From the NCBI GenBank assembly GCA_031278575.1, contig JAITKD010000014.1, positions 1-5,048 of the forward strand: 5,048 nucleotides of DNA, written 5' to 3'. Shown piece by piece: positions 4,965-5,048 of the stretch; the stretch's first letter is position 1; each line of letters starts with the position of its first letter. The position numbers and the translations under genes were made by a program. The notes under the pieces were generated by a model, which did no database searches, was not told where the DNA came from, and saw only the letters and a program-made list of their open reading frames with translations. This DNA comes from Spirochaetaceae bacterium. Its GTDB lineage: Bacteria; Spirochaetota; Spirochaetia; Treponematales; Breznakiellaceae.

Positions 4965-5048
4965 GGGGGCTAAAGTCCCAGAGTCCGTATCCCCCCGCCT
5001 CGCTCCGGCCTCCTCCTCCAGCGGCGGTTCCCCCTCCAGTATCCGCGA

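Larger units (their letters stand above)
4644..5048. other. Upstream region of icd, mostly unexplained
   Basis: About 400 bp contain no gene I can support. No convincing icd promoter was found on the minus strand. Two inverted repeats are present: GGGTCA (4771-4776) with TGACCC (4789-4794), about 130-150 bp upstream of the icd start, and GGGGTC-T-GACCCC (4952-4964). A minus-strand frame is open from the window edge to a TAA at 4901-4899, 49 residues with an acidic stretch (EPPLEEE). It could be the C-terminal tail of a gene beyond the window. A plus-strand frame is also open from 4858 to the edge. Neither resembles a known protein, and open frames arise easily in GC-rich DNA. Confidence 0.5.

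Overview
The window holds four complete bacterial protein genes in two convergent pairs. By eye the DNA is roughly 55-60% GC. Clear Shine-Dalgarno sequences precede three of the genes, and there are sigma-70-type promoters and one well-formed cis-regulatory RNA. The gene types (eukaryote-like homodimeric isocitrate dehydrogenase, Gfo/Idh/MocA oxidoreductase, HINT-type HIT protein, ArsB/NhaD-like permease) do not fix a lineage. A spirochaete or another anaerobic bacterium would fit, but that is a weak guess. I see no transposase, phage gene, CRISPR array, tRNA or rRNA.

Layout. Bases 1-102 hold a compound palindromic intergenic repeat. Bases 158-377 hold a promoter, an RNA with the hallmarks of the yybP-ykoY manganese riboswitch, and an intrinsic terminator that shares a strand with the aptamer's closing helix. 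The permease follows (420-1700, +). It ends 2 bp from the end of a HIT-family gene (1703-2047, -). Bases 2048-2356 lie between divergent genes. They hold a possibly leaderless promoter for the HIT gene, a second copy of the compound repeat (2113-2188), and a good promoter with a 77-nt leader for a Gfo/Idh/MocA oxidoreductase (2357-3445, +). Its 3' end overlaps the 3' end of an isocitrate dehydrogenase gene (3417-4643, -) by 29 bp. Bases 4644-5048 are mostly unexplained: the icd upstream region, two inverted repeats, and an open frame that may be the tail of another gene.

How the parts fit. The most informative unit is the riboswitch-permease cassette. The family knowledge is that yybP-ykoY RNAs turn genes on when Mn2+ is high, and the overlap of P1 with the terminator is the geometry expected for such an ON switch. 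The permease is therefore predicted to take part in manganese (or related metal) export or tolerance, although its protein family is better known for arsenite, Na+/H+ and dicarboxylate transport. The other three genes look like independent housekeeping or metabolic units. The icd product keeps the catalytic residues but has Gln where IDH1-like enzymes carry an NADP-phosphate-binding Arg, so its cofactor is open to question.
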